Shown in pieces: positions 54,997 to 63,799 of a stretch of 64,000 nucleotides of DNA. Where the stretch lies: positions 62,001 to 126,000 of the forward strand of contig NZ_APNL01000012.1 in NCBI RefSeq assembly GCF_040361435.1. The letters run 5' to 3'. Origin of the DNA: Salinisphaera sp002433465. GTDB lineage: Bacteria; Pseudomonadota; Gammaproteobacteria; Nevskiales; Salinisphaeraceae. Each line of letters begins with the position of its first letter. The stretch's first letter is position 1. The translations under genes were made by a program, and so were the position numbers. The notes beneath the pieces are model-generated. The model was not told the origin of the DNA. It worked only from the letters and a program-made list of their open reading frames with translations, and did not search any database.

Positions 54997-55024
54997 ATTC
55001 TAGGGATATCGAGAGGGGTGTCAA
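54997..55024 (-). promoter_or_regulatory. rRNA promoter P1
   Basis: On the minus strand TTGACA (55024-55019), 16 bases, TAGAAT (55002-54997), preceded by A and T runs (55028-55062) that fit an UP element. P1 and P2 share the downstream motif ACGC-CTCTCGCAAC. Confidence 0.88.
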
Positions 55025-55092
55025 CGAATTTCGTGAATTTTTTTTGAAAAATTTCGAAAGCCTTGTCATGACAGGCTTTGTGAGCCACCCCG

Positions 55093-56301
55093 TCACCCCT
55101 GCACAAGAGCTACTCGCGCAATCCTGCGTTTCCCGACCTGGATGAGATGCTCGTGTCCGGGGGCCAATTGCAGGCTCGGGTCGCTGATTCGATCGCTATC
55201 GATACGTACCGCTCCCTGCTTGATCAGCCGAATCCCTTCGCCATTGCTCTGGGTGAGCCCCGCTTCGCGTAGCAGAGCGGCCACTTGTAGCCCGGCTACA
55301 TCCACCACAAGCGTCGTTAGCTCCAGGTCTTCGGGCACGACCCCATGACTAAAGCGCTCGACGAACGCTTCGTGCGCACGCTTGCCCGCCGCCGCACCGT
55401 GGAAGCGCGTTACAAGCTCGCCAGCCAAGCGGTACTTCAGGTCACGCGGGTTGGCGCCCTCGTCCACTTCGCGTCGATAACCCTCGATCACGCCGACGGG
55501 CTCGAACGACAGCAACTCGAAGTAGCGCCACATGAGCTCGTCGGAAATCGACATGAGCTTGCCGTACTGATCATTGGGGGCCTCGTCGATGCCGACATAG
55601 TTGTCCAGCGACTTCGACATCTTGTTGACCCCGTCGAGGCCTTCGAGCAGTGGCATGGTCAGAACGGCCTGCGGCTTCTGCCCGTATACCTGTTGCAGAT
55701 GCCGCCCCATCAACAGGTTGAACTTCTGATCGGTGCCGCCGAGCTCGACATCGGCCTTGAGTGCGACCGAGTCATAGCCCTGTATAAGGGGATACAGAAA
55801 CTCGTGGATCGCGATCGACTCGTTCGCCTTGTAGCGCTTGCTGAAGTCGTCGCGTTCCAGCATTCGCGCCACGGTGTGCGTGGAGGCGAGCTTGATCATG
55901 TCCGCACTGCTGAGCTGATTAAGCCAGGCGGAGTTAAGAACGACGCGCGTGCGCTCGGGATCGAGCACCTTGTATATCTGGGCCTCATAGGTGGCCGCAT
56001 TTTCGGCCACCTGCGTTTCATCCAGAGGCTTGCGGGTCACGTTCTTGCCGGTCGGATCGCCGATGCGGCCGGTGAAGTCGCCGATCAGAAAGACCACGTC
56101 GTGGCCGAGATCCTGAAAGGTACGCATCTTGTTGAGCAAGACCGTATGCCCCAGATGCAGGTCCGGCGCGGTCGGGTCGAAGCCCGCCTTGACGACTAGC
56201 CGCTCGCCGTCACGCCCGGCCTGCTCGAGGCGCGACTGAAATGCCTCTTCGGGAATGATCTCGTCACAACCCCGGCGAATTTCGCCCCATATATCCTGCA
56301 T
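55093..56301 (-). CDS. tyrS: Tyrosyl-tRNA synthetase
   Basis: A 402-residue class I synthetase. PDLHLGHTVLLNKMRTFQDLGHDVVFLIGDFTGRIGDPTGK has the HIGH-type motif (HLGH), NKMSKSLDNYVGI the KMSKS loop, and a C-terminal S4 domain (VAALLREAGLTQSNGEGIRLIKQGAVRIDSDRI). I use ATG 56301, giving family length; the longer open frame has no support. The shorter form resembles the enzyme called TyrZ in Pseudomonas, which also lies next to an rRNA operon and a divergent M23 peptidase gene. It charges tRNA-Tyr in the cytoplasm. Confidence 0.94.
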   Translation of the reverse strand: MQDIWGEIRRGCDEIIPEEAFQSRLEQAGRDGERLVVKAGFDPTAPDLHLGHTVLLNKMRTFQDLGHDVVFLIGDFTGRIGDPTGKNVTRKPLDETQVAENAATYEAQIYKVLDPERTRVVLNSAWLNQLSSADMIKLASTHTVARMLERDDFSKRYKANESIAIHEFLYPLIQGYDSVALKADVELGGTDQKFNLLMGRHLQQVYGQKPQAVLTMPLLEGLDGVNKMSKSLDNYVGIDEAPNDQYGKLMSISDELMWRYFELLSFEPVGVIEGYRREVDEGANPRDLKYRLAGELVTRFHGAAAGKRAHEAFVERFSHGVVPEDLELTTLVVDVAGLQVAALLREAGLTQSNGEGIRLIKQGAVRIDSDRISDPSLQLAPGHEHLIQVGKRRIARVALVQG

Positions 56302-56472
56302 CGGCGAACGACTCCCTGACTCTGTTCGAGTTGGTTCAAACGCGCAGTCTAGCGGTTTCGCACTTGGCAAGCACCCAGCTTTATGCTTTTCTATCCGGAT
56401 AAATGCGGGCCGGATAAAGGGGCTACCCGCAAAAAATTCCCTGCTTTCCAAGCACTGCTCGGCGTCTATTTT

Positions 56473-58113
56473 ATGGGCAAGATCGATACCGATTATCTCT
56501 GGCTGCACGATGAGCCGCCGCAGCCGAGCTCACGCCTACGCCGGCTCGCACTCATCTTAGTGATACCGCTGATCGGCGGAGCCGCCTGGCTTACGGCAAG
56601 CCCGCAGACCACGCTATTGGATGAGCGCGACCCGCAAAACGTCTCTTCATCAGACGCTTCTGCCGACGGCCTCGACTCCGAGCAGGTCGATGCCTCGGTT
56701 GGCCCCGGCAGCGCGAACGTCGCCGCGGCCAGCGAATACGCAGCCGCGAGCGAGCTGTCCGAAGAGGAACTTGCTGCGAGCGACGGCGACGCCAACGCTC
56801 TCGACGTGCCGATTGCGCCGACCACCGCCCACCAGGCCAGCAGCGAATCGGGCGGGATTGAGCGTAGCGACTCTGCCCAGCAGCTGAGCTCGGTCGTCGA
56901 TGCCAGCACCGGCATCGATACCGGCGCGGCCTCGGCACAAATACCCGTTGCGCGCCCGGCGCCGTCGGGCCCGCGTTGGCACGACGTCACCATCCGCAAG
57001 GGCGACACCCTGTCGATCGCATTCAGCCGTAACGACCTGTCCTACGCCGATTCGCTCAAGATTGCGCATATGAAAGAGCACGGCAAGCGCTTTACCCGCG
57101 GCTTGCGAGCCGGCGACACGATGAAGGTCAAGGCAGACGCCGATGGCCACGTACTTGCCATCGACTTCCCGATCGACCCGCTGCACACCCTGCAGGTGCG
57201 CCCGCACAAGAAAGGCTATCAGGGCGACATGGTGCTTACCGACGTCGAGCATCGCAGCGCCTACGCCAGTGGCACGATCAATACCAGCTTCTATGTGGAC
57301 GCCCTGGAAGCCGGGCTGTCCGACCGACAGATCATGAAGCTGATCGAGATTTTCGGCTGGGATATCGATTTCGCTTTCGATACCCGCCCCGGCGACCGTT
57401 TCGTGGTGGTCTACGACGAGCTCTATAAGGACGGCGACAAGATCGCCAACGGCGACATACTGGCCGCCGCGTTCGTCAATCGTGGCCGAGATGTGCGCGC
57501 GGTGCGCTACGACGAGGCAGGCGACGAACAAGGCACGGTGTATTACTCGCCGGATGGCCGGGCGATGAAGAAAGCCTTCATTCGCACGCCGGTGGACTAC
57601 ACGCGCATCAGCTCGGGCTTCAACCTGTCGCGCAGCCATCCGATCCTGAATCGGATCCGCCGCCACGAAGGCACCGACTACGCCGCGCCCACCGGCACAC
57701 CGATCAAGGCCACCGGCAACGGCCGTATCGTCTTCCGCGGGCGCCGCGGCGGCTACGGCAACATGATCGTGGTACGACACGACTCGCACCTGTCGACCCG
57801 CTACGGCCACATGTCGCGGTTTGCCAGCGGCCAAGGCGTGGGCAGCAAGGTCAAGCAAGGCGAGATCATCGGCTATGTGGGTATGAGCGGCCTGGCCACC
57901 GGCCCCCATCTGCACTACGAATTCCGCGTTGACGGCAACCCGAAGGATCCGGAGCGCGTGGACCTGCCCAAGGCCCTGCCGCTGCCCAATGAGTACATGG
58001 CTGATTTCCGCAAGCACTCGGCGCCCCTGCTCTCGCAACTGGACTCCTTGACCCATACCGAAGTCGCCAGCGCCGACCGCTCATCCAACGCCGAGGCCAG
58101 CGCCGCCAACTGA
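56473..58113 (+). CDS. M23-family peptidoglycan endopeptidase (MepM-like)
   Basis: A 546-residue cell-wall enzyme from ATG 56473. One N-terminal membrane helix (LALILVIPLIGGAAWLTA), a long acidic Ser/Ala-rich linker (about 50-170), a LysM/OapA-like region (WHDVTIRKGDTLSIAFSRNDLSYADSLKI), then the LytM domain with metal ligands in RRHEGTDYAAP and TGPHLHYEFR. It cuts peptide cross-links for envelope growth. It is divergent from tyrS and 104 bases before anmK, the same order as in Pseudomonas. Confidence 0.9.
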   Translation: MGKIDTDYLWLHDEPPQPSSRLRRLALILVIPLIGGAAWLTASPQTTLLDERDPQNVSSSDASADGLDSEQVDASVGPGSANVAAASEYAAASELSEEELAASDGDANALDVPIAPTTAHQASSESGGIERSDSAQQLSSVVDASTGIDTGAASAQIPVARPAPSGPRWHDVTIRKGDTLSIAFSRNDLSYADSLKIAHMKEHGKRFTRGLRAGDTMKVKADADGHVLAIDFPIDPLHTLQVRPHKKGYQGDMVLTDVEHRSAYASGTINTSFYVDALEAGLSDRQIMKLIEIFGWDIDFAFDTRPGDRFVVVYDELYKDGDKIANGDILAAAFVNRGRDVRAVRYDEAGDEQGTVYYSPDGRAMKKAFIRTPVDYTRISSGFNLSRSHPILNRIRRHEGTDYAAPTGTPIKATGNGRIVFRGRRGGYGNMIVVRHDSHLSTRYGHMSRFASGQGVGSKVKQGEIIGYVGMSGLATGPHLHYEFRVDGNPKDPERVDLPKALPLPNEYMADFRKHSAPLLSQLDSLTHTEVASADRSSNAEASAAN

Positions 58114-58217
58114 TCGGCGTGCCGCCTCGACGTTCGCAATTCACAGGCGCCGCCAGACCTTTTCGAGGAGACGCCCGGTGACGACCGCAACCGCAATCCG
58201 TTCGCGACGCATTCCGA

Positions 58218-59369
58218 ATGAGTGAGTCGCGCTATTACGTCGGCCTGATGTCGGGTACCAGCGTGGACGCCGCCGATGCGGCCGTGGTGCGCTTCGATGC
58301 CGATGGCAACCACCCCCGGATTCTTGCCACCCATGCCGAGGCGCCCGACGCCGGTCTGCGCGACGACCTGCTGCATCTTTCGCAGCAGGTTGCCGGCGTA
58401 TCGCTGGCCAAGTTCGGTGAACTCGACCAGCGCGTGGGCGAGTGGTTCGCGCGCGCCGCGATCGCCGTCATGGACAAGGCGCAGGTGAGCACGACCGACG
58501 TCGACGCCATCGGCAGCCACGGCCAGACCGTGCGCCACGAGCCCGATGCCCGCTATCCGTTCAGCCTTCAGCTTGGCTCGCCCAGCCGCATCGCGGCCCG
58601 AACGGGCTGTCGCGTGGTCGGTGATTTTCGCAATAGCGATATCGCCGTCGGCGGCCAGGGCGCACCGCTGGTGCCGGCGTTCCATCGCAGCGTCTTCGCC
58701 AACGCCCAGCGCCATCGCGTGGTGGTCAATATCGGCGGCATCGCCAATCTCACGGTATTGCCCACCGGCGCGGTGGACGATCCGCACGCGGTGACCGGCC
58801 TCGATACGGGTCCCGGCAATGCGCTAATGGATGCCTGGATCGCGGCGCACCTCAAGCGCCATTACGATGCCGATGGACAGTGGGCGGCCAGCGGCCACGT
58901 AGACGACGGCCTGCTAGCCCACATGATGGCGGATCGTTATTTCGCCCGGCCGGCACCCAAGAGTACCGGGCGTGAATACTTCAACCTCGACTGGCTGCGT
59001 GCCCAGATCGACAGCCTCGCCGCGCGGCCCAGACCCGCCGATGTCCAGGCCACCCTGTGCGAGTTCACCGCCCGCACTATCGCCCAGGCCATTGACGACT
59101 ATGGTCCGGGCGACGAGCAGGTGCTTATCTGTGGTGGCGGCGTACGTAATGCCGAACTGCGGCGGCGCCTCGAACAGCTGCTTGCGCCCCGCCCGCTCGC
59201 CCCGACCGACGAGTACAACGTCGATTCGGACTGGGTCGAAGCCGTGGCCTTCGCATGGCTGGCCATGCGTACGGTCAAGGGCCTGAGCGGCAACGTACCG
59301 GGCGTGACCGGCGCTCGCGCGCCCGTGGCCCTGGGTGGCATCTACCAGGCAGCCCAGCTGGACAACTGA
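58218..59369 (+). CDS. anmK: Anhydro-N-acetylmuramic acid kinase
   Basis: A 383-residue ASKHA-fold kinase. YYVGLMSGTSVDAADAAVV (phosphate-1 loop), IGSHGQTVRHEP, VVVNIGGIANLTVLP, GLDTGPGNALMDAW and LICGGGVRNAELRRRL are diagnostic. It phosphorylates and opens anhydroMurNAc in peptidoglycan recycling. It follows the M23 peptidase gene in the same direction, and is convergent with erpA across the repeat region. Confidence 0.95.
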   Translation: MSESRYYVGLMSGTSVDAADAAVVRFDADGNHPRILATHAEAPDAGLRDDLLHLSQQVAGVSLAKFGELDQRVGEWFARAAIAVMDKAQVSTTDVDAIGSHGQTVRHEPDARYPFSLQLGSPSRIAARTGCRVVGDFRNSDIAVGGQGAPLVPAFHRSVFANAQRHRVVVNIGGIANLTVLPTGAVDDPHAVTGLDTGPGNALMDAWIAAHLKRHYDADGQWAASGHVDDGLLAHMMADRYFARPAPKSTGREYFNLDWLRAQIDSLAARPRPADVQATLCEFTARTIAQAIDDYGPGDEQVLICGGGVRNAELRRRLEQLLAPRPLAPTDEYNVDSDWVEAVAFAWLAMRTVKGLSGNVPGVTGARAPVALGGIYQAAQLDN

Positions 59370-59422
59370 CCAGCCCGTTCAGCCTGCCCGCGCAGGCCGC
59401 CGGCGAGCCTCCGACGCAGCAG

Positions 59423-59871
59423 CGAATCGCCCCTCACAAGGGGCAAAGGCGCGCTGAGGTTCAAACAGCGAAGGCGTTACCGCTACCGCAGGTGGTGGTC
59501 GCATTGGGGTTGCGGATCACGAACTGCGCCGCGCTGCGCGCGGGTTTTGCTCGCGCAAAACGTTGGCATCTTTGTGCACCCCATTCGCCTGCGGCGAATG
59601 GCCCCTCACGAGGGGCAAGGCGCGCTGAGGCTCAAACAGCGAAGGAGTTGCCGCAGCCGCAGGTGGTGGTCGCATTCGGATTGCGGATCACGAACTGCGC
59701 CGCGCTGCGCGCGGGTTTTGCTCGCGCAAAACGTTGGCATCTTTGTGCACCCCATTCGCCTGCGGCGAATAGCCCCTCACGAGGGGCAAGGCGCGCTGAG
59801 GCTCAAACAGCGAAGGAGTTGCCGCAACCGCAGGTGGTGGTCGCATTCGGATTGCGGATCACGAACTGCGC
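59423..59871. repeat. 171-bp tandem repeat built from the 3' end of erpA
   Basis: Three 69-base copies of the last 22 codons plus stop of erpA lie at 59803-59871 (in the gene), 59632-59700 and 59461-59529, at an exact 171-base period. The 102-base spacers (59701-59802 and 59530-59631) are almost identical, and a diverged partial spacer is at 59423-59460. Each spacer holds three perfect hairpins: GTTTTGC/GCAAAAC, ATTCGCC/GGCGAAT and GCCCCTC/GAGGGGC. The middle copy still encodes the Cys-Gly-Cys-Gly motif; the outer one reads Cys-Gly-Ser-Gly. Nothing else in the region between anmK and erpA is coding. Confidence 0.9.
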
Positions 59872-60165
59872 GCCTTCCACCCCGTCCGAAAAATCGATTT
59901 CGGCGCCGCTGAGGTAAAGCACGCTCATGGGATCGACCAGCAGGGTCACGCCCTGCTTTTCGATGAGCGTGTCGCCGTCCTCGACGTTTTCGTCGAAGGT
60001 GAAACCATATTGAAAGCCCGAGCAACCGCCGCCGGAAACGAATACACGCAGTTTTAGCGCATCGTTTTCTTCGTCTTCAAGCAGTTCCTTGACCTTGATC
60101 GCCGCGGCGTCGGTAAATACCAGCGCGGACTGGTCTTCTTCCATGGCGTGTGTGGCGGTACTCAT
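59803..60165 (-). CDS. erpA: Iron-sulfur cluster insertion protein ErpA
   Basis: A 120-residue A-type carrier. Cys48 (SGGGCSGFQYGFTFDE) and Cys112/Cys114 (TTTCGCGNSFAV) are the three cluster ligands. LFVSG-like VFVSGGGCSGF and LYLSGAEIDFSDGVEGAQFVIRNPNA are typical. ErpA delivers clusters to apo-proteins in the cytoplasm. Its last 22 codons are duplicated twice downstream (59461-59700), so the stop region is part of a tandem repeat. Weak ribosome site (GAAAG). Confidence 0.95.
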   Translation of the reverse strand: MSTATHAMEEDQSALVFTDAAAIKVKELLEDEENDALKLRVFVSGGGCSGFQYGFTFDENVEDGDTLIEKQGVTLLVDPMSVLYLSGAEIDFSDGVEGAQFVIRNPNATTTCGCGNSFAV

Positions 60166-60254
60166 AAGCTTTCGATTCCGTGGACCGGATGGTTCCTATC
60201 ATATGACATCGGTGCAAGCTCGGGCTATTCAAGCCCCTGCCGACGAATTAGCCC

Positions 60255-61295
60255 CTAGGGCAGCGCGCCCGGCATCGCCAGCGCACGGGTTTCGTCGACG
60301 CCGATCATGAGGTTGAAACACTGCACGGCCTGGCCGGCCGCGCCTTTCACCAGATTGTCGATCACCGACAACACCACCGCGGTATCGCCGTCGCCGGGCC
60401 GGTGCACGGCCATACGGCACATGTTCGCGCCGCGTACGTGCCGCGTTTCCGGCATGGCGCCCGCAGGCAGCACATCTACAAAGGGCTCGTCGGCATAGGC
60501 CTTTTCATAAAGAGCCTGCAGATCGTGCCCGGCCGCATTGAGCTGGCCATACAGGGTGGCATGAATGCCGCGAATCATCGGCACCAGATGGGGCACGAAG
60601 GTCAGCCCGATCTTGGCGCCGGCCAACGCCGCCAGCGACTGGCGAATTTCCGGCAGATGGCGATGGCCGGCCACCCCATAGGCCTTGAAAGACTCCTGCA
60701 TTTCAGCGAACAGAAAACCCGGCTTGAGCGATTTGCCGGCGCCGGAGACGCCGGTCTTGGCGTCGGCGATCAGCCGCTCGACGTCGACCAGCCCTGCTTC
60801 CACCAGCGGCTTGAAGCCAAGCACGATAGCGGTGGGGTAGCAGCCCGGCGCCGCTACCAGCTGCGCGCCGGCAATCTGTGCACGATTGAGCTCGGGCATG
60901 CCGTAGACCGCGCGTTCGATGAGCTCCGGGCAGGCATGATCCACGCCGTACCAGGACGCCCATTCACCGGCATCCTTGAGGCGAAAGTCTGCGGACAGGT
61001 CGATGACCCGCTTTCCCGCATCGAGCAACGCCGGTACGTCATGCATGGCCGCGGCATGCGGGGTGGCAAAGAAAACCACGTCGCAGTCAGCCAGGCTCTG
61101 CGTTGAGGGCGCGACGAAGTCCAGGTCGATTACGCCGCGCAACTGAGGATAGGTTTCGGCAACGGGCGTACCCGCATCGCCGCGCGAGGTGACCGCAATG
61201 ACCTCGGCGTTCGGATGCGCGCTGAGCAGGCGCAGCAGCTCGCCTCCGCCATAGCCGGTGCCGCCGACGATTCCGATGCGTTGTTTCTCGGTCAT
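60255..61295 (-). CDS. argC: N-acetyl-gamma-glutamyl-phosphate reductase
   Basis: A 346-residue enzyme: NADP loop IGIVGGTGYGGGELLRLL at the N terminus, catalytic Cys152 in APGCYPTAIVLG, and FVPHLVPMIRGIHATLYG with a conserved His. It carries out the third step of arginine synthesis, reducing N-acetylglutamyl phosphate to the semialdehyde. It lies upstream of and in the same direction as erpA, with a gap of about 90 bases. The clcA-like gene is divergent. Confidence 0.95.
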   Translation of the reverse strand: MTEKQRIGIVGGTGYGGGELLRLLSAHPNAEVIAVTSRGDAGTPVAETYPQLRGVIDLDFVAPSTQSLADCDVVFFATPHAAAMHDVPALLDAGKRVIDLSADFRLKDAGEWASWYGVDHACPELIERAVYGMPELNRAQIAGAQLVAAPGCYPTAIVLGFKPLVEAGLVDVERLIADAKTGVSGAGKSLKPGFLFAEMQESFKAYGVAGHRHLPEIRQSLAALAGAKIGLTFVPHLVPMIRGIHATLYGQLNAAGHDLQALYEKAYADEPFVDVLPAGAMPETRHVRGANMCRMAVHRPGDGDTAVVLSVIDNLVKGAAGQAVQCFNLMIGVDETRALAMPGALP

Positions 61296-61418
61296 GATGT
61301 TTGCTGAAATAAGCCGCTAAACCGCGCATAATAACGCGCAAGCCTTCGCCCTGCGCGCTCGCGACCCAACCCAGGTTTTCGCTACCCGGATACGAGCTCT
61401 TGCACGTACGCCCCTTCC

Positions 61419-63194
61419 ATGGCCGCTGAACGCTCGCTGCGCCGCTCGCTGCGCGAAAGTTGGCAGGGCCGCATGGACTCGATGCGCCAGCATCTGGCCG
61501 ATGTCGAGAACACCCCCGGCCTGAGTCTTCTGTGCCTGCTCGGCGCAACCACCGGCGCGCTCTGCGGCCTGGTGATCCTGGCCCTTCATACCGCCATTCA
61601 TCTGCTCCAGGATCCGCTGTTCGAGCTGTTTGGCGTCAGCGGCGCCGGCTTTACTGAAACCAGCGTGGCGTTTCGCGTGGCGGTGCCGCTGCTGGGCGCG
61701 CTGCTGCTCGGGCTGATCGTGGAATGGGTGCTCAAATCCGCCGAATACGGCATCGTTCATATCATCGAACGGCTGGTCTACTACCAGGGCGTGCTGCCGG
61801 TAAAGTCGGCGCTGGCCGAGTTCACCATGTCGGTCCTGGCTCTGACCACCGGCCAGTCGGTGGGCCGCGAAGGCGTGGCTGCGCATACCGGCGCGACCAC
61901 CGGCAGCTGGCTTGGGCGCCGACTGGATCTACCCAACAATAGCGTGCGCACCCTCGTGGGCTGCGGCGCGGCCGCGGGCGTTGCCGCGTCTTTCAATACG
62001 CCTCTGGCCGCGGTCATCTTCGCCATGGAAGTGGTGATGATGGAATACACGATCGCGGGCTTTGCCCCCATCATTCTGGCCGCGGTCTCGGGCTCGCTGG
62101 TGACGTTCACGTTTACCGACGTACATCCGCGCCTGGTCGCCGAATATTCCGGCTTCGCCCCCATCGAACTGCCCTATCTGGCATTCGTCGGCGCCGTCGT
62201 GGGCATCGCCGGTGCCGGCTTCACCCGCCTGTGTGGTGCGCTGGTGCCGGTACTGGCCAAGATCCGCATCAGCCTGCGCATTGCGCTCGCGGGACTGGTC
62301 ACCGGCCTGCTCGCAATTCAGTTCCCTCAGATCATGGGCCTGGGTTTCGATACCGTGAACGGTTCATTGGCCGGCCAGTACGCGGTCGGCATGGCTCTGG
62401 GCATTGGCGTGGCGAAGCTGATCGCCACCAGCTTCGCGACCGCGGCCGCCATTCCTGGCGGCGTGATCCTGCCCACCTTCGTGATCGGCTCGGCGCTGGG
62501 CAGCGCGCTCGGCACCCTCGGCGCCATGCTGCTGCCGGGCGATGCCACCGATGCCGGCCTGTATGCGCTGCTGGGCATCGGCGCGATGATGGGCGCGGTA
62601 TTGCAAGCGCCGCTGTCCGCGCTGGTCGTGATCCTGGAGTTGTCGGGTCAGACCGGTCTGGTGTTGCCGGGCATGCTGGTGGTCATCGCAGCCCTGGTCG
62701 TATCGCGCCGGATTTCCGTGTCCGAATCCTTGTTCCGGCTGTTGCTGCGCCGGCGCGGGCTGGATTATCGCAACGATCCAATTTCGCAGTACCTGCGCCG
62801 TGCCAGCGTGCTCTCGGCGATGAACCGGCGCTTTCGTATCGTCGAACCGAAGATCGATCGCGCCGCGCTCGATGAAATTCTGGAAAACAAGATCGACTGG
62901 CTGCTCATTCGCTCGCGCGAGCAACGGGCCAGCCTGATGCGCCCGAGCGATGTCGCGCGTTTTCTCAATCAGGAGGAAAACGACGAGATCGAGGAGGTCG
63001 ATCTGTACAAGATCCCCGGCAAGCGCATGGATGCCTATTCCATCCACGTCCGGGCCAGCCTTCAGGAGGCCTTCGACATGGTCAATCGCAACGAGGCCGA
63101 AGCATTGATCGTGGAGCGCAGCGTCGTGGGCAGCAACGCCATCACCTACGGCGTTCTCACACGCGAAGCCATCGACGGCACCTATCGGCCATAG
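61419..63194 (+). CDS. ClC-family chloride channel/transporter with C-terminal domain
   Basis: A 591-residue protein: a ClC membrane domain (about 35-445) and a cytoplasmic tail (about 460-591). The selectivity motifs are GQSVGREGVAAHTGA with the gating Glu, GVAASFNTPLAAVIFAMEVV, and AIPGGVILPTFVIGSALGS. The usual GREGP is GREGV. The tail resembles a degenerate CBS pair (IDWLLIRSREQRASLMRPSDVARF; SLQEAFDMVNRNEAEALIVERS). With the gating Glu it is more likely a chloride/proton exchanger than a plain channel. Substrate might be fluoride-insensitive chloride; not resolvable from sequence. Confidence 0.88.
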   Translation: MAAERSLRRSLRESWQGRMDSMRQHLADVENTPGLSLLCLLGATTGALCGLVILALHTAIHLLQDPLFELFGVSGAGFTETSVAFRVAVPLLGALLLGLIVEWVLKSAEYGIVHIIERLVYYQGVLPVKSALAEFTMSVLALTTGQSVGREGVAAHTGATTGSWLGRRLDLPNNSVRTLVGCGAAAGVAASFNTPLAAVIFAMEVVMMEYTIAGFAPIILAAVSGSLVTFTFTDVHPRLVAEYSGFAPIELPYLAFVGAVVGIAGAGFTRLCGALVPVLAKIRISLRIALAGLVTGLLAIQFPQIMGLGFDTVNGSLAGQYAVGMALGIGVAKLIATSFATAAAIPGGVILPTFVIGSALGSALGTLGAMLLPGDATDAGLYALLGIGAMMGAVLQAPLSALVVILELSGQTGLVLPGMLVVIAALVVSRRISVSESLFRLLLRRRGLDYRNDPISQYLRRASVLSAMNRRFRIVEPKIDRAALDEILENKIDWLLIRSREQRASLMRPSDVARFLNQEENDEIEEVDLYKIPGKRMDAYSIHVRASLQEAFDMVNRNEAEALIVERSVVGSNAITYGVLTREAIDGTYRP

Positions 63195-63284
63195 GGCCTG
63201 TCGTGCATCCAGACGGCGCCACACCCTCTACAATCCCCAGGTCCAAACCAAGAGCCGAAACCGGCTTTTCTACAGGAGTTTCGA

Positions 63285-63710
63285 ATGCTTTTATGGGTCA
63301 AGGCCTTTCACGTGATCTTCATGGTGACGTGGTTTGCCGGTCTGTTCTACCTGCCGCGCATCTTCGTCTACCACGCCGACACCACCGATGAGATCGGCCA
63401 CGATCGTTTCTGCACCATGGAAAAGCGGCTGGGCATTCTCATGTCGATCGGCGCCGCGCTGACCATTATCTTCGGCCTCTGGCTGCTCGCCGGCTATGGC
63501 GGCGCCTGGATGGCGGCCAACGGCTGGATGCACGCCAAGCTCCTGTTCGTGCTCGGGCTGATCGGCTACCACGGCTGGTGCCAGGTTCAGGTCAAGAAAT
63601 TTCGCGAACGCCGCAATACGGGCAGCGCCGGCTATTTCCGGCTCATGAACGAAGTGCCGTCGATCTTTCTCGTCGTGATCGTGATTCTGGCGATCGTCAA
63701 ACCGTTCTGA
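63285..63710 (+). CDS. hemJ: Protoporphyrinogen IX oxidase, HemJ type
   Basis: A 141-residue four-helix membrane protein with ACAGGAG before the ATG. WVKAFHVIFMVTWFAGLFYLPRIFVYHA carries the conserved haem-ligand His near the start, and NGWMHAKLLFVLGLIGYHGWCQ another conserved His region. HemJ oxidises protoporphyrinogen to protoporphyrin in haem synthesis. It lies 90 bases after the ClC gene and is closed by a strong terminator. Confidence 0.93.
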   Translation: MLLWVKAFHVIFMVTWFAGLFYLPRIFVYHADTTDEIGHDRFCTMEKRLGILMSIGAALTIIFGLWLLAGYGGAWMAANGWMHAKLLFVLGLIGYHGWCQVQVKKFRERRNTGSAGYFRLMNEVPSIFLVVIVILAIVKPF

Positions 63711-63731
63711 CACCGCGACGCCAAGCATGAA

Positions 63732-63766
63732 AAAGGCCCCGTCGGAGATGATCCGACGGGGCCTTT
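63732..63766. terminator. Bidirectional terminator between hemJ and bacterioferritin genes
   Basis: AAAGGCCCCGTCGGA and its exact reverse complement (15-bp stem) flank the loop GATGA. The stem ends in T/A runs on both strands, so it can serve both convergent genes. Confidence 0.93.
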
Positions 63767-63799
63767 GCAACTGCAGCGCCCCAAGACCGGGGTAACGGC

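Noticed and set aside
59255..59917. A 220-codon plus-strand frame with a repeated protein sequence
   Set aside because: The repeated peptide arises because the DNA repeat has a period divisible by three; it is antisense to erpA and lacks any start signal. The DNA repeat is reported instead.
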